Assembly: GCF_030433645.1 (NCBI RefSeq)
Contig: NZ_JAROCG010000001.1
Location: forward strand, 806,001-870,000
Direction: 5' to 3'
Source: Arthrobacter burdickii
GTDB lineage: Bacteria > Actinomycetota > Actinomycetes > Actinomycetales > Micrococcaceae
Length of the DNA: 64,000 nt
The translations under genes were made by a program, and so were the position numbers. Under the pieces are notes generated by a model. It saw only the letters and a program-made list of their open reading frames with translations. It made no database searches and was not told the origin of the DNA. Each line of letters opens with the position of its first letter. Position 1 is the first letter of the stretch. Shown piece after piece: positions 27,421-36,620 of this stretch.

Positions 27421-28392
27421 GTGACCCTGCGCCCCACCGCCGGCCTCTGGATAGCCATCGTCTCGGCAGCCACGTTCGGCGTCTCGGGCCCGTTCGCGAA
27501 GTCCCTCCTCGAGATCGGCTGGAGTCCCGGCGCCGCCGTCGGCCTCCGGATCGGAGGAGCGGCCCTCGTGCTGCTCGTCCCGGTGCTGATCGCCATGCGC
27601 GGACGTTGGTCCACGCTCCGCGGCAATGCGCTGACGATCGCCATCTACGGCACCACGGCCATCGCCCTGTGCCAGCTGTTCTACTTCAATGCCGTCCAGC
27701 GCATGTCCGTCGGTGTCTCGCTCCTGCTCGAGTACCTCGCGCCCGTGCTGCTCGTCGGCTTCCTGTGGCTGCGCTCGCGGAAGGCGCCGCAGGCCCTCAC
27801 GATCATCGGGGCCGTCACGGCCATCCTCGGACTCCTGCTGGTCCTGGACCTCACCGGTGACACCCGGCTCGACCCGGTCGGCATCCTCTTCGGGATCGCC
27901 GCGGCCGTGTGCCTCGTCGTATACTTCCTCATGTCCGCGCGGGTGGACGAATCGCTCCCTCCGCTCGTGATGGCGGGCGGGGGAATGGTGGTCGCGGCCG
28001 CGAGCATCCTGGTCCTCGGGCTGACGGGCATCATGCCGTTCCGGTTCGTGTTCGCGGACGTCTCGCTGGCCGGAGGTACCTATAGCTGGATCGTGCCCGT
28101 CGTCGTTCTCGTCCTCGTGGCGACGGTGGCGGCGTACGTGACCGGTATCCTCGCCGCCCAGCACCTCGGTTCCAAGGTGGCAAGTTTCGTGGCGCTGACC
28201 GAGGTGATGTTCGCCGTGCTCGCGGCGTGGCTGATCCTCGGCGAGCTGCCCGGGGCCATGCAGTTGCTCGGCGGACTCCTGATCGTCGCAGGCGTGGTGT
28301 GCGTGCGGCTGGACGAGCTCCGCAGCACCGAAGCCCCCCGGGCAGCCGCGCTGGACCGGCCCAACCCCGTGGAGCCGGTGCCGAGGCCCTGA
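27421..28392 (+). CDS. EamA-family DMT exporter
   Basis: 323 residues with 10 predicted helices in two EamA repeats: FGVSGPFAKSLLEIGWSP opens the first, and LAAQHLGSKVASFVALTEVMFAVLAAWLILGE is split across the second. DMT proteins export amino acids, purines or toxic metabolites. The GTG at 27421 is used because AAGGAG lies six bases before it. Divergent from, and likely controlled by, the CGNR regulator. Confidence 0.85.
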   Translation: MTLRPTAGLWIAIVSAATFGVSGPFAKSLLEIGWSPGAAVGLRIGGAALVLLVPVLIAMRGRWSTLRGNALTIAIYGTTAIALCQLFYFNAVQRMSVGVSLLLEYLAPVLLVGFLWLRSRKAPQALTIIGAVTAILGLLLVLDLTGDTRLDPVGILFGIAAAVCLVVYFLMSARVDESLPPLVMAGGGMVVAAASILVLGLTGIMPFRFVFADVSLAGGTYSWIVPVVVLVLVATVAAYVTGILAAQHLGSKVASFVALTEVMFAVLAAWLILGELPGAMQLLGGLLIVAGVVCVRLDELRSTEAPRAAALDRPNPVEPVPRP

Positions 28393-28504
28393 CGGCGGCT
28401 TCGGCCGCATGTCCTGCGCACCGTCACCCGGTGGGCCGAGTGGCCCGCTGCACGAGGTGCACGGCATTGCTGACGGAGTCAGGCCGCGACACCTGAGCGC
28501 TGGC

Positions 28505-29158
28505 TCATACCCGCACGTCGTCCGTCTGCGAAGCGCGCTCGGCGCCGGCCATGGCGGAGCTGCCCAGGTCGCTTCCCGCCAGCGGCTGTCCGGCCGCGAG
28601 CGCCCGGGTCCATGCCTCGGTCGTGGAGACCTTGGCCCAGTTGGAGTTCAGCAGGGCCATCAGCGTCTGGTGCACGGCCTGTGCGGGCGCGAAGCCCGCC
28701 TCGTTGGCGAGGTTGATGGCGCCGGTACCGTCCGACAGGACCTCGGTGCCGATGCCGAGGAACTCTGCCTCGACGGAGGAGGCAAGGATGCAGTTGTTCG
28801 TCATGTAGCCGACCAGGGTGACCGTGTCGATCTGCTGCCCTCGCAGCCAGTCCGCGAGATCGGTGCCGGCATACACGGAGCCGTACTGCTTGGTGAGCGA
28901 CTTCCAGCTCTCTGCCTTGCGCTGCTCCACCTCGGGGTGGAGTGCGAACTGCGGAGACGCCGGGTCGAAGACGGGAGCGCCTTCTCCCGCGCTGTGCTGG
29001 ACGGCGACGACGGGAATGCCTGCAGCAGTGGCGGCGTCGATCGCCCGCACGATGTTCGGCAGCGATTCGGTGTGCGGCGGGTACTGGATCTCCAGCGGGC
29101 CGTCGAAGTACTGCTGCTGGACGTCGACGATAACGAGTGCGCGACGGAGTGCGGTCAT
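28505..29158 (-). CDS. Isochorismatase-like cysteine hydrolase
   Basis: 217 residues. LVIVDVQQQYF places Asp12 of the catalytic triad, a lysine follows in WKSLTKQYGS, and VGYMTNNCILASS carries the nucleophilic cysteine. This is the cysteine-hydrolase/nicotinamidase superfamily, which cleaves amides or enol ethers. The true substrate is unclear. It faces a DJ-1/AraC regulator at 29291 across a 130-base divergent promoter, so that regulator probably controls it. Confidence 0.85.
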   Translation of the reverse strand: MTALRRALVIVDVQQQYFDGPLEIQYPPHTESLPNIVRAIDAATAAGIPVVAVQHSAGEGAPVFDPASPQFALHPEVEQRKAESWKSLTKQYGSVYAGTDLADWLRGQQIDTVTLVGYMTNNCILASSVEAEFLGIGTEVLSDGTGAINLANEAGFAPAQAVHQTLMALLNSNWAKVSTTEAWTRALAAGQPLAGSDLGSSAMAGAERASQTDDVRV

Positions 29159-29290
29159 GGGGGTTCTCCTTGGTTTCCGGTGCCGTCCGGCGACGGCATT
29201 CCTTCATTCTTCGCCCCGCCCCCTTCCGATAGAAGTGGCACGACTGCTGACCTACGATGGATTTGCGCCAACATCTTGATCGGAGGATGC

Positions 29291-30259
29291 GTGCACATCG
29301 CCATCTACGCCTTCGACGGCGTGCCGATGTTCCATCTCGCGGTGCCGCAGATGGTCTTCGACGAGGTCAGGCGGCAGGGGTACGAGCAGTGGACGACGAC
29401 CCTGTTCTCGGACAGGGCGGGGGCTGTCAGGACCGCGGAGGGCTACCTCATCAGCGGCGTTGCGGGACCGCAGGTCTCCGGTGACGCCGACATCGTCGTC
29501 GTGCCTTCGTGGTTCGACGACGGAAGGGTCGCCGGGGACGGGCTGCAGGATGTCCTGAGGGCAGCCCACGAGCGTGGTGCGACGATCGCGGGGCTCTGCA
29601 TGGGTGCTCTTCCCGTTGCTGACACCGGGTTGCTCGATGGGCGGCAGGCGGTCACGCACTGGAAGGTCGTGGATGCCCTGGCAGAGCGGCGTTCGAGCGT
29701 CCGGACGGACGCATCAGTCCTGTACATCGATCACGGGGACGTCATCACGTCGGCCGGGACCGCTTCGGCCATCGACGCCTGCCTGCACCTGGTCCGCAGG
29801 CATCTCGGTGCGGCGGCGACCAACTCGGTGTCGCGTGCGCTTGTCGTGGCACCGCACCGCGAGGGGGGCCAGGCCCAGTACATCGAGCGTCCCCTTCCAC
29901 CCCAGCGTGGCGAGGACCCGGTCTCGGCAGTGCTCGAGTGGGCGCTCCAGAACCTCGCCGAGCCGCTGACCATCGAACAGTTGGCGGTACGGGCTCATAT
30001 GAGTCGGCGTACCTTCGTCCGGACCTTCCGTGCGAGCACCGGGGCGACCCCTGCAGCGTGGGTGCGCAGCAGGAGGCTCGACGAGAGCCGCAGGCTGCTC
30101 GAGGAGACGAACCTGCCCATGGACCAGGTCGCTGATGCCAGCGGGTTCGCCAGCGCCGTCACGATGCGGCAGAACTTCGCGGCAGCGTTCAGGACCACGC
30201 CCACGGAATACCGACGACGCTTCGACGCACTTCCCGCACCCGGTGCTCTGGGAGATTAA
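29291..30259 (+). CDS. GlxA-type regulator: DJ-1/PfpI domain fused to AraC HTH
   Basis: 322 residues. Residues ~1-180 are a DJ-1/PfpI-like domain with IAIYAFDGV at the start and the nucleophile-elbow cysteine in GLCMGA. Residues ~215-315 are an AraC-type double HTH: LTIEQLAVRAHMSRRTFVRTF and MDQVADASGFASAVTMRQNF. Such GlxA-like proteins activate neighbouring genes in response to small molecules. Start is the GTG at 29291 behind CGGAGG. It is divergent from the isochorismatase-like gene. Confidence 0.88.
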   Translation: MHIAIYAFDGVPMFHLAVPQMVFDEVRRQGYEQWTTTLFSDRAGAVRTAEGYLISGVAGPQVSGDADIVVVPSWFDDGRVAGDGLQDVLRAAHERGATIAGLCMGALPVADTGLLDGRQAVTHWKVVDALAERRSSVRTDASVLYIDHGDVITSAGTASAIDACLHLVRRHLGAAATNSVSRALVVAPHREGGQAQYIERPLPPQRGEDPVSAVLEWALQNLAEPLTIEQLAVRAHMSRRTFVRTFRASTGATPAAWVRSRRLDESRRLLEETNLPMDQVADASGFASAVTMRQNFAAAFRTTPTEYRRRFDALPAPGALGD

Positions 30260-30322
30260 GTGCCGGATACCGGGGCGGGTTCACCGGAGAGATCCGAGCC
30301 GATGCCGGAGGGCAGGGTGGTC

Positions 30323-30371
30323 TTGGTACCCCCCAGGGGTATATGCTACTCTTATACCCCTGGGGGGTACC
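30323..30371 (+). promoter_or_regulatory. Promoter with double CsoR-like operator upstream of DUF4396 gene
   Basis: GGTACCCCCCAGGGGTATA (30325-30343) and its exact reverse complement at 30353-30371 are separated by 9 bases. Each arm is itself a TACCCC-N3-GGGGTA inverted repeat, the form of actinobacterial CsoR sites. A TTGGTA -35 (30323-30328) and TACTCT -10 (30347-30352), 18 bases apart, lie within it. The site closely resembles the one before csoR at 41135. Confidence 0.8.
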
Positions 30372-30433
30372 AGGCGGTGACAGGGGACTGCGTGCTGCAG
30401 TCGCGTACGGCACCAGCTGAAGGAGAAGGAAGA

Positions 30434-30931
30434 ATGAGCGAGCACCTGCATTCCGGACACCATGACCACCACGCCCATGACGGAGGGCCGGCGGCGACGT
30501 CCTGGTCGATGGCCGCGACAGCGACCCTGCACTGCCTGACCGGATGTGCCATCGGTGAGGTCCTGGGCATGGTGATCGGCACCAGCCTCGGCCTGCACGA
30601 CCTGGCGACGGTCGTCCTGTCCGTCGCACTGGCGTTCGTCTTCGGCTACGCACTCACGATGCGCGGAGTCCTCCGTGCCGGAGTGCCCTGGCGCAGCGCA
30701 CTGAAGGTAGCTCTCGCGGCGGACACCATCTCCATCACGGTGATGGAGATCATCGACAACACCGCCATGCTCACCATCCCTGGTGCCATGGACGCCGGCA
30801 TCGCCTCTGTCCTGTTCTGGATGTCCCTTGCCGCCTCGCTGGTCCTGGCCTTCCTGATCACAACCCCCGTGAACCGTTGGCTGATCAGCCGCGGTAAGGG
30901 CCACGCCGTCGTCCACCAGTACCACCACTGA
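30434..30931 (+). CDS. DUF4396 membrane protein, predicted copper-responsive
   Basis: 165 residues with about four hydrophobic helices. The N-terminus is His-rich (HLHSGHHDHHAH) and the C-terminus ends HQYHH, both plausible metal ligands. A conserved TATATLHCLTGCAIGEVLG segment places one Cys, one His and one more Cys in the first helix. DUF4396 has no assigned function. The double CsoR-like operator directly upstream argues for a role in copper handling. Start at 30434 follows GGAGAAGGAAG. Confidence 0.82.
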   Translation: MSEHLHSGHHDHHAHDGGPAATSWSMAATATLHCLTGCAIGEVLGMVIGTSLGLHDLATVVLSVALAFVFGYALTMRGVLRAGVPWRSALKVALAADTISITVMEIIDNTAMLTIPGAMDAGIASVLFWMSLAASLVLAFLITTPVNRWLISRGKGHAVVHQYHH

Positions 30932-30934
30932 TCT

Positions 30935-31019
30935 ACCGCCCGGGCGGTCGCTGCCGGTTCATCGACCGGGCAAGGACCTTCCCCGAACGGTTGTCGGAGG
31001 GGTAACCGCTCCCGAGCGG
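30935..31019. terminator. Hairpins between convergent DUF4396 and DHFR-like genes
   Basis: A perfect palindrome ACCGCCCGGGCGGT at 30935-30948 follows the DUF4396 stop, and CCGCTC/GAGCGG (31006-31019, 2-base loop) abuts the end of the gene on the other strand. Neither has a long U-run, so they may be pause or weak termination sites. Confidence 0.4.
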
Positions 31020-31020
31020 C

Positions 31021-31677
31021 CTACCGGGCCCTCCGCGTGAAGACCATATGCAGCACTCCGCGCGGGGAAGGGGTCGTCTCGATCTCGAAGCGGTCTTCGA
31101 GTCCTTCGAGCCCCTCCCAGAGCCGTTCGCCCCGGCCCAGGACGATCGGCACGACGACGATGTGCATGGAGTCGATCAGGTCGGCCTCCAGGAACTGTCG
31201 GATGGTGCTGACGCCGCCACCGATCCGGACGTCGAGGTCGCCCGCCAGGGCGCGGGCCTGCTCGAGTGCGGACCCGGGATCGGCGTCGACGAAGTGGAAG
31301 GTCGTCCCGCCCTCCATCTCGAGTACCGGCCGGGGATGGTGGGTGAGCACCACGACAGGGGTGTGGAAGACGGGGTTGTCTCCCCACCAGCCCTTCCATT
31401 CCTCGTCCTCCCAGGGCCCGCGGTGAGGACCGAACTTGTTGCGCCCCATGATCTCCACGCCGATTCCGGGCGCCCACCCGCGGGCGAACGCCTCGTCGAC
31501 GCCCGAGGATCCCTCCGACTCCCCAGGGAGGCCCATCTCGCGGAAGGTGCGGGTCTCGAAAGCCCACTCCATCAGCCGCGAGCCCGCGTGGCCGAAGGGG
31601 GCGTCGAGTTGCTGGCCCTCGCCGGTGCCGAAGCCATCGAGGGAGACCGAGAAGTTGTGCACGCGGACGAGGGACAT
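31021..31677 (-). CDS. Dihydrofolate reductase-like (RibD C-terminal domain) protein
   Basis: 218 residues of the RibD_C/DHFR-like fold: VHNFSVSLDGFGTG at the start, GRNKFGP, PVFHTPVVVLTHHPRP, IGGGVSTIRQFLEADLIDSM and PIVLGRGERLWEGL. These are the conserved features of YyaP/YwjB-like proteins, which have the NADPH-binding fold of RibD but unknown substrates. Start 31677 has GGAG nine bases upstream. Confidence 0.85.
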   Translation of the reverse strand: MSLVRVHNFSVSLDGFGTGEGQQLDAPFGHAGSRLMEWAFETRTFREMGLPGESEGSSGVDEAFARGWAPGIGVEIMGRNKFGPHRGPWEDEEWKGWWGDNPVFHTPVVVLTHHPRPVLEMEGGTTFHFVDADPGSALEQARALAGDLDVRIGGGVSTIRQFLEADLIDSMHIVVVPIVLGRGERLWEGLEGLEDRFEIETTPSPRGVLHMVFTRRAR

Positions 31678-31765
31678 GTCATCTCCTGATGTGCTTGCCG
31701 TTCGAACACCGTACGGTGCCCGAACCCGACGCTCAAGACCGACGACGAAAGAACGGGAGCGGACG

Positions 31766-32530
31766 GTGCTGGGTAGTGTGGCGACGGTGAGCGAAATCCG
31801 CATCGGTACCTCCGGATGGAGTTACGACCACTGGAACGGCATCTGCTATCCGCAGGGCACGCCGTCGGCGAAGCGGTTGGACCACTACGTGGCACGATTC
31901 GACACGGTGGAGCTGAACGCCAGTTTCTACCGCTGGCCGCGCGATACGACCTTCGCCGGATGGCACCGTCGTCTTCCCCCCGGGTTCGCGCTGTCCGTGA
32001 AGGCGCCGCGCGGGCTCACGCACGGTAAGAAGCTGTACGCGCCGGAGGTCTGGATCGAGCGGATCGCCCGCTGCTGGCATGAGCTGGGCGACCGGCGAGC
32101 GGTCCTGCTCGTCCAGCTCCCGCCGACCATGGAGCGCGACGACGCCCGCCTCGACTACTTCCTGTCCCGGGTGCCGTGGTGGATCCGGGTGGCCGTCGAG
32201 TTCCGCCACGAAAGCTGGGACGACGACGCCGTCTACGAGTTGCTCGGGCGACACCAGGCCGCGTACTGCGTGATGAGCGGCGCCGGCCTGCCGTGCATCC
32301 TGAAGACGACGGCGCCCTTCGTGTACGTGCGGCTGCACGGGCCGGACCACGAGCATCTGTACGCGGGCTCGTACTCGGATGCGGATCTGCGCTGGTGGGC
32401 GGAGCGGATCCTGGAGTGGCACCGTTCCGGCCGGGACGTCTACGTCTATTTCAACAACGACGGCGGCGGCCACGCCGTGCGGAACGCGGAAACGCTCCGG
32501 GGACTGGTCCACGCAGGCCTGCCCGGCTGA
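31766..32530 (+). CDS. DUF72 (YecE-like) TIM-barrel protein
   Basis: 254 residues. IRIGTSGWSYDHWNGICYP, FDTVELNASFYRWP and FVYVRLHGPDH are the DUF72 signatures; the C-terminus holds VYVYFNNDGGGHAVRNA. The fold is a TIM barrel; no activity has been established for the family. Three in-frame GTGs (31766, 31778, 31787) are possible; the first is best placed after GGGAGC, while the third starts nearest the conserved domain. Confidence 0.85.
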   Translation: MLGSVATVSEIRIGTSGWSYDHWNGICYPQGTPSAKRLDHYVARFDTVELNASFYRWPRDTTFAGWHRRLPPGFALSVKAPRGLTHGKKLYAPEVWIERIARCWHELGDRRAVLLVQLPPTMERDDARLDYFLSRVPWWIRVAVEFRHESWDDDAVYELLGRHQAAYCVMSGAGLPCILKTTAPFVYVRLHGPDHEHLYAGSYSDADLRWWAERILEWHRSGRDVYVYFNNDGGGHAVRNAETLRGLVHAGLPG

Positions 32531-32573
32531 TTCGCGGGCGCCCGGACTGCCGGAACGGGAACCGCCGAATCGC

Positions 32574-33302
32574 TCAGATGTTGCCCAGTTCCTGCCACAC
32601 CTCCATGACGACGGCCTTGGCGTACTGCTCAGCACGGTCTTCGTCGCGGTCCATGATGGCGCGGGCGATGGCCTCGTGGTTGTCGAACGCATCGGGGACC
32701 GGGTCTGCCGGACTCAGGCCGAGGTCGGTCCGGCCCGCCAGCACCTCCGTCACGATTCCGTGCAGGGAGGCGATCATGTCATTACCGCTTGCTGCCAGCA
32801 GCAATGCGTGGAACGCGATGTCGGCCTCCAGGTAGGGCTGCTCATGGCCCTGGCCCGCCTCTCCGAGGATACGCAGGCGACTGGCGAGTTCGAGCAGCTC
32901 TATTCCTACTTCAGCGGTCGCCCGGCGCGCGGCGAGGCGGGCGGCCGTCGGTTCGAGGGCGAGCCGCATCTCGGTCAGCCGGTGGAGCTGGGCGTGCCGT
33001 TCCGCTCCCGTCAGCCGCCAGCGAATGAGCTGGGGATCCAGGACGCTCCACGACGCGGCGGGGAGTACGGTCACACCCACGCGCCGCCGGGACTCGACCA
33101 TGCCCATCGATTCGAGAATCCGTACGACCTCACGGATCACTGTCCGGGAGACCCCGGCCTCGTCCTCCAGTCGGGCGAGCGTGATCACGCTGCCGGGCGG
33201 TCGGACGCCCTGGACGATCTCCGTGCCGAGACGTTCGAGGATGGAATTGTGCAGCACCGGAGCGGGTGACAGGTTTGGCATGCTGCGACTCAAAGGTGTC
33301 AT
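32574..33302 (-). CDS. GntR-family (FadR subfamily) transcriptional regulator
   Basis: 242 residues. The N-terminal winged helix (LARLEDEAGVSRTVIREVVRILESMGMV) is followed by a FadR-type FCD helical ligand domain (~95-230) with conserved Asp/His metal-site positions such as DIAFHALLL and DNHEAIARAI. It is divergent from the idonate/gluconate operon and is its likely repressor, relieved by gluconate, 5-ketogluconate or a phosphorylated product. Confidence 0.88.
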   Translation of the reverse strand: MTPLSRSMPNLSPAPVLHNSILERLGTEIVQGVRPPGSVITLARLEDEAGVSRTVIREVVRILESMGMVESRRRVGVTVLPAASWSVLDPQLIRWRLTGAERHAQLHRLTEMRLALEPTAARLAARRATAEVGIELLELASRLRILGEAGQGHEQPYLEADIAFHALLLAASGNDMIASLHGIVTEVLAGRTDLGLSPADPVPDAFDNHEAIARAIMDRDEDRAEQYAKAVVMEVWQELGNI

Positions 33303-33315
33303 CTTTCTTGCTGTA

Positions 33316-33337
33316 AGTGTGATCTTTGTGACACACT
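33316..33337. promoter_or_regulatory. Inverted repeat between gntR-type gene and permease (candidate GntR operator)
   Basis: AGTGTG (33316-33321) faces CACACT (33332-33337) across 10 bases, in the 90-base divergent gap. A related GTGTCATCTTT sequence overlaps the regulator start at 33296, suggesting a second half-site. Position and symmetry fit the adjacent GntR protein. Confidence 0.5.
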
Positions 33338-33392
33338 ATCGCTCCAAGCGCAAAACCGCCCCACGGGGGGCTGAACATCAACGGAGAGTTCT

Positions 33393-34775
33393 GTGGAAGA
33401 TTGGACCCAAACACTGGGGGCTGGACCCCTGCTGGGCATCGCGGCGGGCGCGATCGCCCTGATCCTCGTCCTGGTCATTCGATTCAAGGTGCACGCGTTC
33501 CTCACGCTGGTCCTCGTCTCGCTCGTGACCGCGTTCGCCGCGGGCATCCCTGCCAGCGGGATCGTCACCACGCTGGTGACGAGCTTCGGCACCACCCTCG
33601 GGTCCGTCGCACTGCTGATCGGGCTCGGGGCGATGCTTGGGAAGATGATCGAGCACAGCGGTGGGGCCCGGGTCCTCGCCGACAAGCTCGTAGACGTCTT
33701 CGGTGAACGGCGGGCGCCGTTCGCACTCGGCCTCGCGTCGTTGATCATGGGCTTCCCGATCTTCTTCGACGCCGGCCTGATCGTCATGCTGCCCATCATC
33801 TTCGCCGTCGCCCGGCGCATGGGCGGCACCAACGTGCTGCTGTACGGCATCCCCGCCGCCACGGCCTTCTCGGTCATGCACGTCTTCGTGCCGCCGCACC
33901 CCGGTCCTGTCGCAGCGACCGAGCTCTACGGCGCGAATATCGGGCTGGTGCTCCTGGTCGGCCTGCTGATCGCCTTCCCGGTCTGGTACGTGACGGGTTA
34001 CCTGTGGGGCAAGTTCGTCGCCACCAAGTACATCCTTCCGGTGCCGGCACTGTTCGGTGCGGTCGATGAGGACCAGCCGGTCAACCCGCCCAAGTTCTCC
34101 ACCGTCGTCGGGATGCTGCTGCTGCCACTCGTGCTCATCTTCATGAACACCGGCCTGGACTTCCTCGACGCCGCGGGCGTCGTCGACGCCGAGCAGCAGA
34201 CCTGGGTGCAGGTCCTGACGGTCATCGGCTCATCGCCTGTGGCGCTGCTCATCTCCGTGCTCGTCGCGACCGCTGTCCTGGGGCACCGGCGCGGCGAGAA
34301 CGGCACGGCCCTGGAGAAGGTGCTCGACTCCGCGCTCGGCCCGGTCTGCTCCGTCATCCTCATCACTGGTGCCGGCGGCATGTTCGGGGGCGTGCTGCGC
34401 GCTTCCGGTATCGGCGACGCGCTCTCGGACTCCCTCGCCTCCATCGGCCTGCCGATCATCCTCGCCGCCTACATCATCGCCGTCATCCTCCGCGTGGCGC
34501 AGGGCTCGGCCACCGTGGCACTCGTCACCACCGCCGGACTCATGGCCCCCGCCGTGGTCGCCGGCGGGTTCAGCCCCCTCGAGATCGTCGCCATCACGCT
34601 CGCGAGCGCGGCCGGATCCGTATTCGCCAGCCACGTCAACGACTCCGGCTTCTGGCTCGTCGGCCGGCTCATGGGCATGGACGTGAAGACCACGCTGAAG
34701 ACCTGGACCGTTCAGCAGTCACTCGAATCCGTGGCCGGATTCGGACTGACGCTCCTCGTCTTCTGGCTCGGCTGA
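33393..34775 (+). CDS. Gluconate/idonate permease (GntP family)
   Basis: 460 residues with ~12-14 hydrophobic helices. LGAMLGKMIEHSGGARVLAD, MGFPIFFDAGLIVMLPI, HVFVPPHPGPVAA and HVNDSGFWLVGR are GntP hallmarks. It imports gluconate, idonate or 5-ketogluconate with protons. First gene of a four-gene operon; the next start overlaps its stop (TGATG). GTG start at 33393 behind CGGAGAG. Confidence 0.93.
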   Translation: MEDWTQTLGAGPLLGIAAGAIALILVLVIRFKVHAFLTLVLVSLVTAFAAGIPASGIVTTLVTSFGTTLGSVALLIGLGAMLGKMIEHSGGARVLADKLVDVFGERRAPFALGLASLIMGFPIFFDAGLIVMLPIIFAVARRMGGTNVLLYGIPAATAFSVMHVFVPPHPGPVAATELYGANIGLVLLVGLLIAFPVWYVTGYLWGKFVATKYILPVPALFGAVDEDQPVNPPKFSTVVGMLLLPLVLIFMNTGLDFLDAAGVVDAEQQTWVQVLTVIGSSPVALLISVLVATAVLGHRRGENGTALEKVLDSALGPVCSVILITGAGGMFGGVLRASGIGDALSDSLASIGLPIILAAYIIAVILRVAQGSATVALVTTAGLMAPAVVAGGFSPLEIVAITLASAAGSVFASHVNDSGFWLVGRLMGMDVKTTLKTWTVQQSLESVAGFGLTLLVFWLG

Positions 34776-35545
34776 TGACACCCGGCGCCTTCGACATCAC
34801 GGGCCGGCTGGCACTGGTCACCGGCTCCTCCCGAGGCCTGGGGTATGCCCTCGCCACGGGCCTGGCCCAGTCCGGCGCGCGCGTCGTGGTGCACGGACGC
34901 GACGCGGAGGCCGTGGCGAAGGCCGCCGACGGCATCGGCGACGCAACCGGCACCGTCCCGGCCACCACGACGTTCGACGTCACGGATGCCGACGCGGCCG
35001 CTGAAGGTATCGCGGCGCTCGTCGCGGAGCATGGCGTGCCGGACATCCTCGTCAACAATGCCGGTATCCAGCGGCGCGCGCCGTTCAACGACTTCGACCC
35101 GGCCGACTGGGACGCCATCGTCACGACGAACCTGTCGAGCGTCTTCTACGTCTCCCGGCAGGTCACCCGGCGGATGGCGGAGCGTGGCTCGGGCAAGGTC
35201 ATCAACATCGGCTCGGTCCAGTCGATGCTCGCCCGGCAGACCATCGCCCCGTACTCCGCGACCAAGGGCGGTGTGGTCATGCTGACCAAGGGCATGGCGG
35301 CCGACCTCGCCCGGTTCAACATCCAGGTCAATGCGATCTCGCCGGGGTACTTCGCGACCGAGATGAACCGGGCGCTGGTCGAGGACGAGGCCTTCAACAC
35401 CTGGGTCATCAACCGCACCCCCGCCCAGCGGTGGGGGAAGTTCGAGGAGCTCATCGGGACCCTCATCTACCTGGCCTCCGACGCATCGACGTTCGTGTCC
35501 GGCCAGAACATCTTCGTCGACGGCGGAATGACCTCTGTCGTCTGA
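34775..35545 (+). CDS. Gluconate 5-dehydrogenase / 5-keto-D-gluconate reductase (SDR)
   Basis: 256 residues of a classical short-chain dehydrogenase: TGSSRGLG (16-23) for NAD(P), NNAG, a serine in NIGSVQSM, catalytic YSATK and SPGYFATEM. It aligns with IdnO/Gno enzymes, which reduce 5-ketogluconate to D-gluconate. Placement between the permease and an idonate dehydrogenase supports that role. Confidence 0.85.
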   Translation: MTPGAFDITGRLALVTGSSRGLGYALATGLAQSGARVVVHGRDAEAVAKAADGIGDATGTVPATTTFDVTDADAAAEGIAALVAEHGVPDILVNNAGIQRRAPFNDFDPADWDAIVTTNLSSVFYVSRQVTRRMAERGSGKVINIGSVQSMLARQTIAPYSATKGGVVMLTKGMAADLARFNIQVNAISPGYFATEMNRALVEDEAFNTWVINRTPAQRWGKFEELIGTLIYLASDASTFVSGQNIFVDGGMTSVV

Positions 35546-35600
35546 CGCCCTCGCCGGCGGCCGCGGTCGCCGTGCGTGGAACTGAAAGGGAAGGCATCAC

Positions 35601-36620
35601 ATGAGAGCGCTCGTCATCAACGGAAAGCTCGATCTCGTCGAGACCGAGCTTCCGACGCCGGAGCCCGGTCCCGGGCAGGTCCGGCTCCGGATGGCCTTCG
35701 GTGGCGTCTGCGGGTCCGACCTCCACTACTACAACGAGGGCGCCAACGGAGAGTACGTCGTGCGCGAACCGCTCGTTCCGGGTCACGAGGTGTCCGGCAC
35801 CGTGGACGCGGACCCTTCCGGTGACCTCGCTCCGGGTACCCCGGTGACCGTCCACCCGGCTACCTTCGGAAGCCCCGAGCCCGGCATCGAGGACCGCCGC
35901 CACCTGTGGCCCGGGGGCGCCTACCTCGGCAGCGCGTCCACCTGGCCGCACACCCAGGGTGGGATGAGCGAGTTCCTGCTCGTCGACAAGGACATGGTGC
36001 GCCCCCTCCCTGCCGGCCTGTCGCTGCGTCGGGCGGCTCTCGCCGAGCCGCTCGCCGTGGCACTGCACGGGATCACGGTCGCCGGAGGAGTCCGGGGCAA
36101 GCGGGTGCTCGTATCGGGATCGGGGCCGATCGGTCTCCTCGCCACGGCCGCCTGCATCGCGGAGGGCGCGGCCGAGGTCACCGCCACCGATGTGCTGCCC
36201 GGACCCCTGGAACGCGCCCGACGGCTCGGAGCCCACTCCACCGTCCAGATCGGCACCGACGAATTGCCGGCTCTGGCGTTCGACGTCGTGCTCGAGTGCT
36301 CCGGCGTTCCCGCAGCCGTCAGTGCTGCCCTGCTGGCCGCGCGCCGGGCGGCCGTCGTCGTCCAGGTGGGGATGGTCCCCAACGAACCTCGGGGCATCAA
36401 TCTCGCCCCGCTGATCTCCAAGGAGCTCCAGCTCCGCGGAGCCTTCCGGTTCGACGACGAGATCGACCACGCCATCGAACTGCTCCTCGACACCCCGGGC
36501 ATCGAGGACGTCATCACCCATGAGCTGCCGGCCGGCCAGGCGCTCGAGGCCTTCGCCGTCGCCAAGGACTCCGAAGCCTCCGGCAAGGTCATCATCTCCC
36601 TGTGGACCGGCGAGCAATGA
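35601..36620 (+). CDS. idnD: L-idonate 5-dehydrogenase (zinc-type)
   Basis: 339 residues of the medium-chain dehydrogenase family. Catalytic zinc ligands are Cys37 (GGVCGSD), His62 and Glu63 (PGHE), with the Rossmann motif GSGPIGL. The four-cysteine structural zinc loop of most family members is absent; the region holds no Cys cluster. DLHYYNEGANGEYVVREPLV is close to known L-idonate dehydrogenases. It would oxidise L-idonate to 5-ketogluconate for the SDR encoded upstream. Confidence 0.87.
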   Translation: MRALVINGKLDLVETELPTPEPGPGQVRLRMAFGGVCGSDLHYYNEGANGEYVVREPLVPGHEVSGTVDADPSGDLAPGTPVTVHPATFGSPEPGIEDRRHLWPGGAYLGSASTWPHTQGGMSEFLLVDKDMVRPLPAGLSLRRAALAEPLAVALHGITVAGGVRGKRVLVSGSGPIGLLATAACIAEGAAEVTATDVLPGPLERARRLGAHSTVQIGTDELPALAFDVVLECSGVPAAVSAALLAARRAAVVVQVGMVPNEPRGINLAPLISKELQLRGAFRFDDEIDHAIELLLDTPGIEDVITHELPAGQALEAFAVAKDSEASGKVIISLWTGEQ

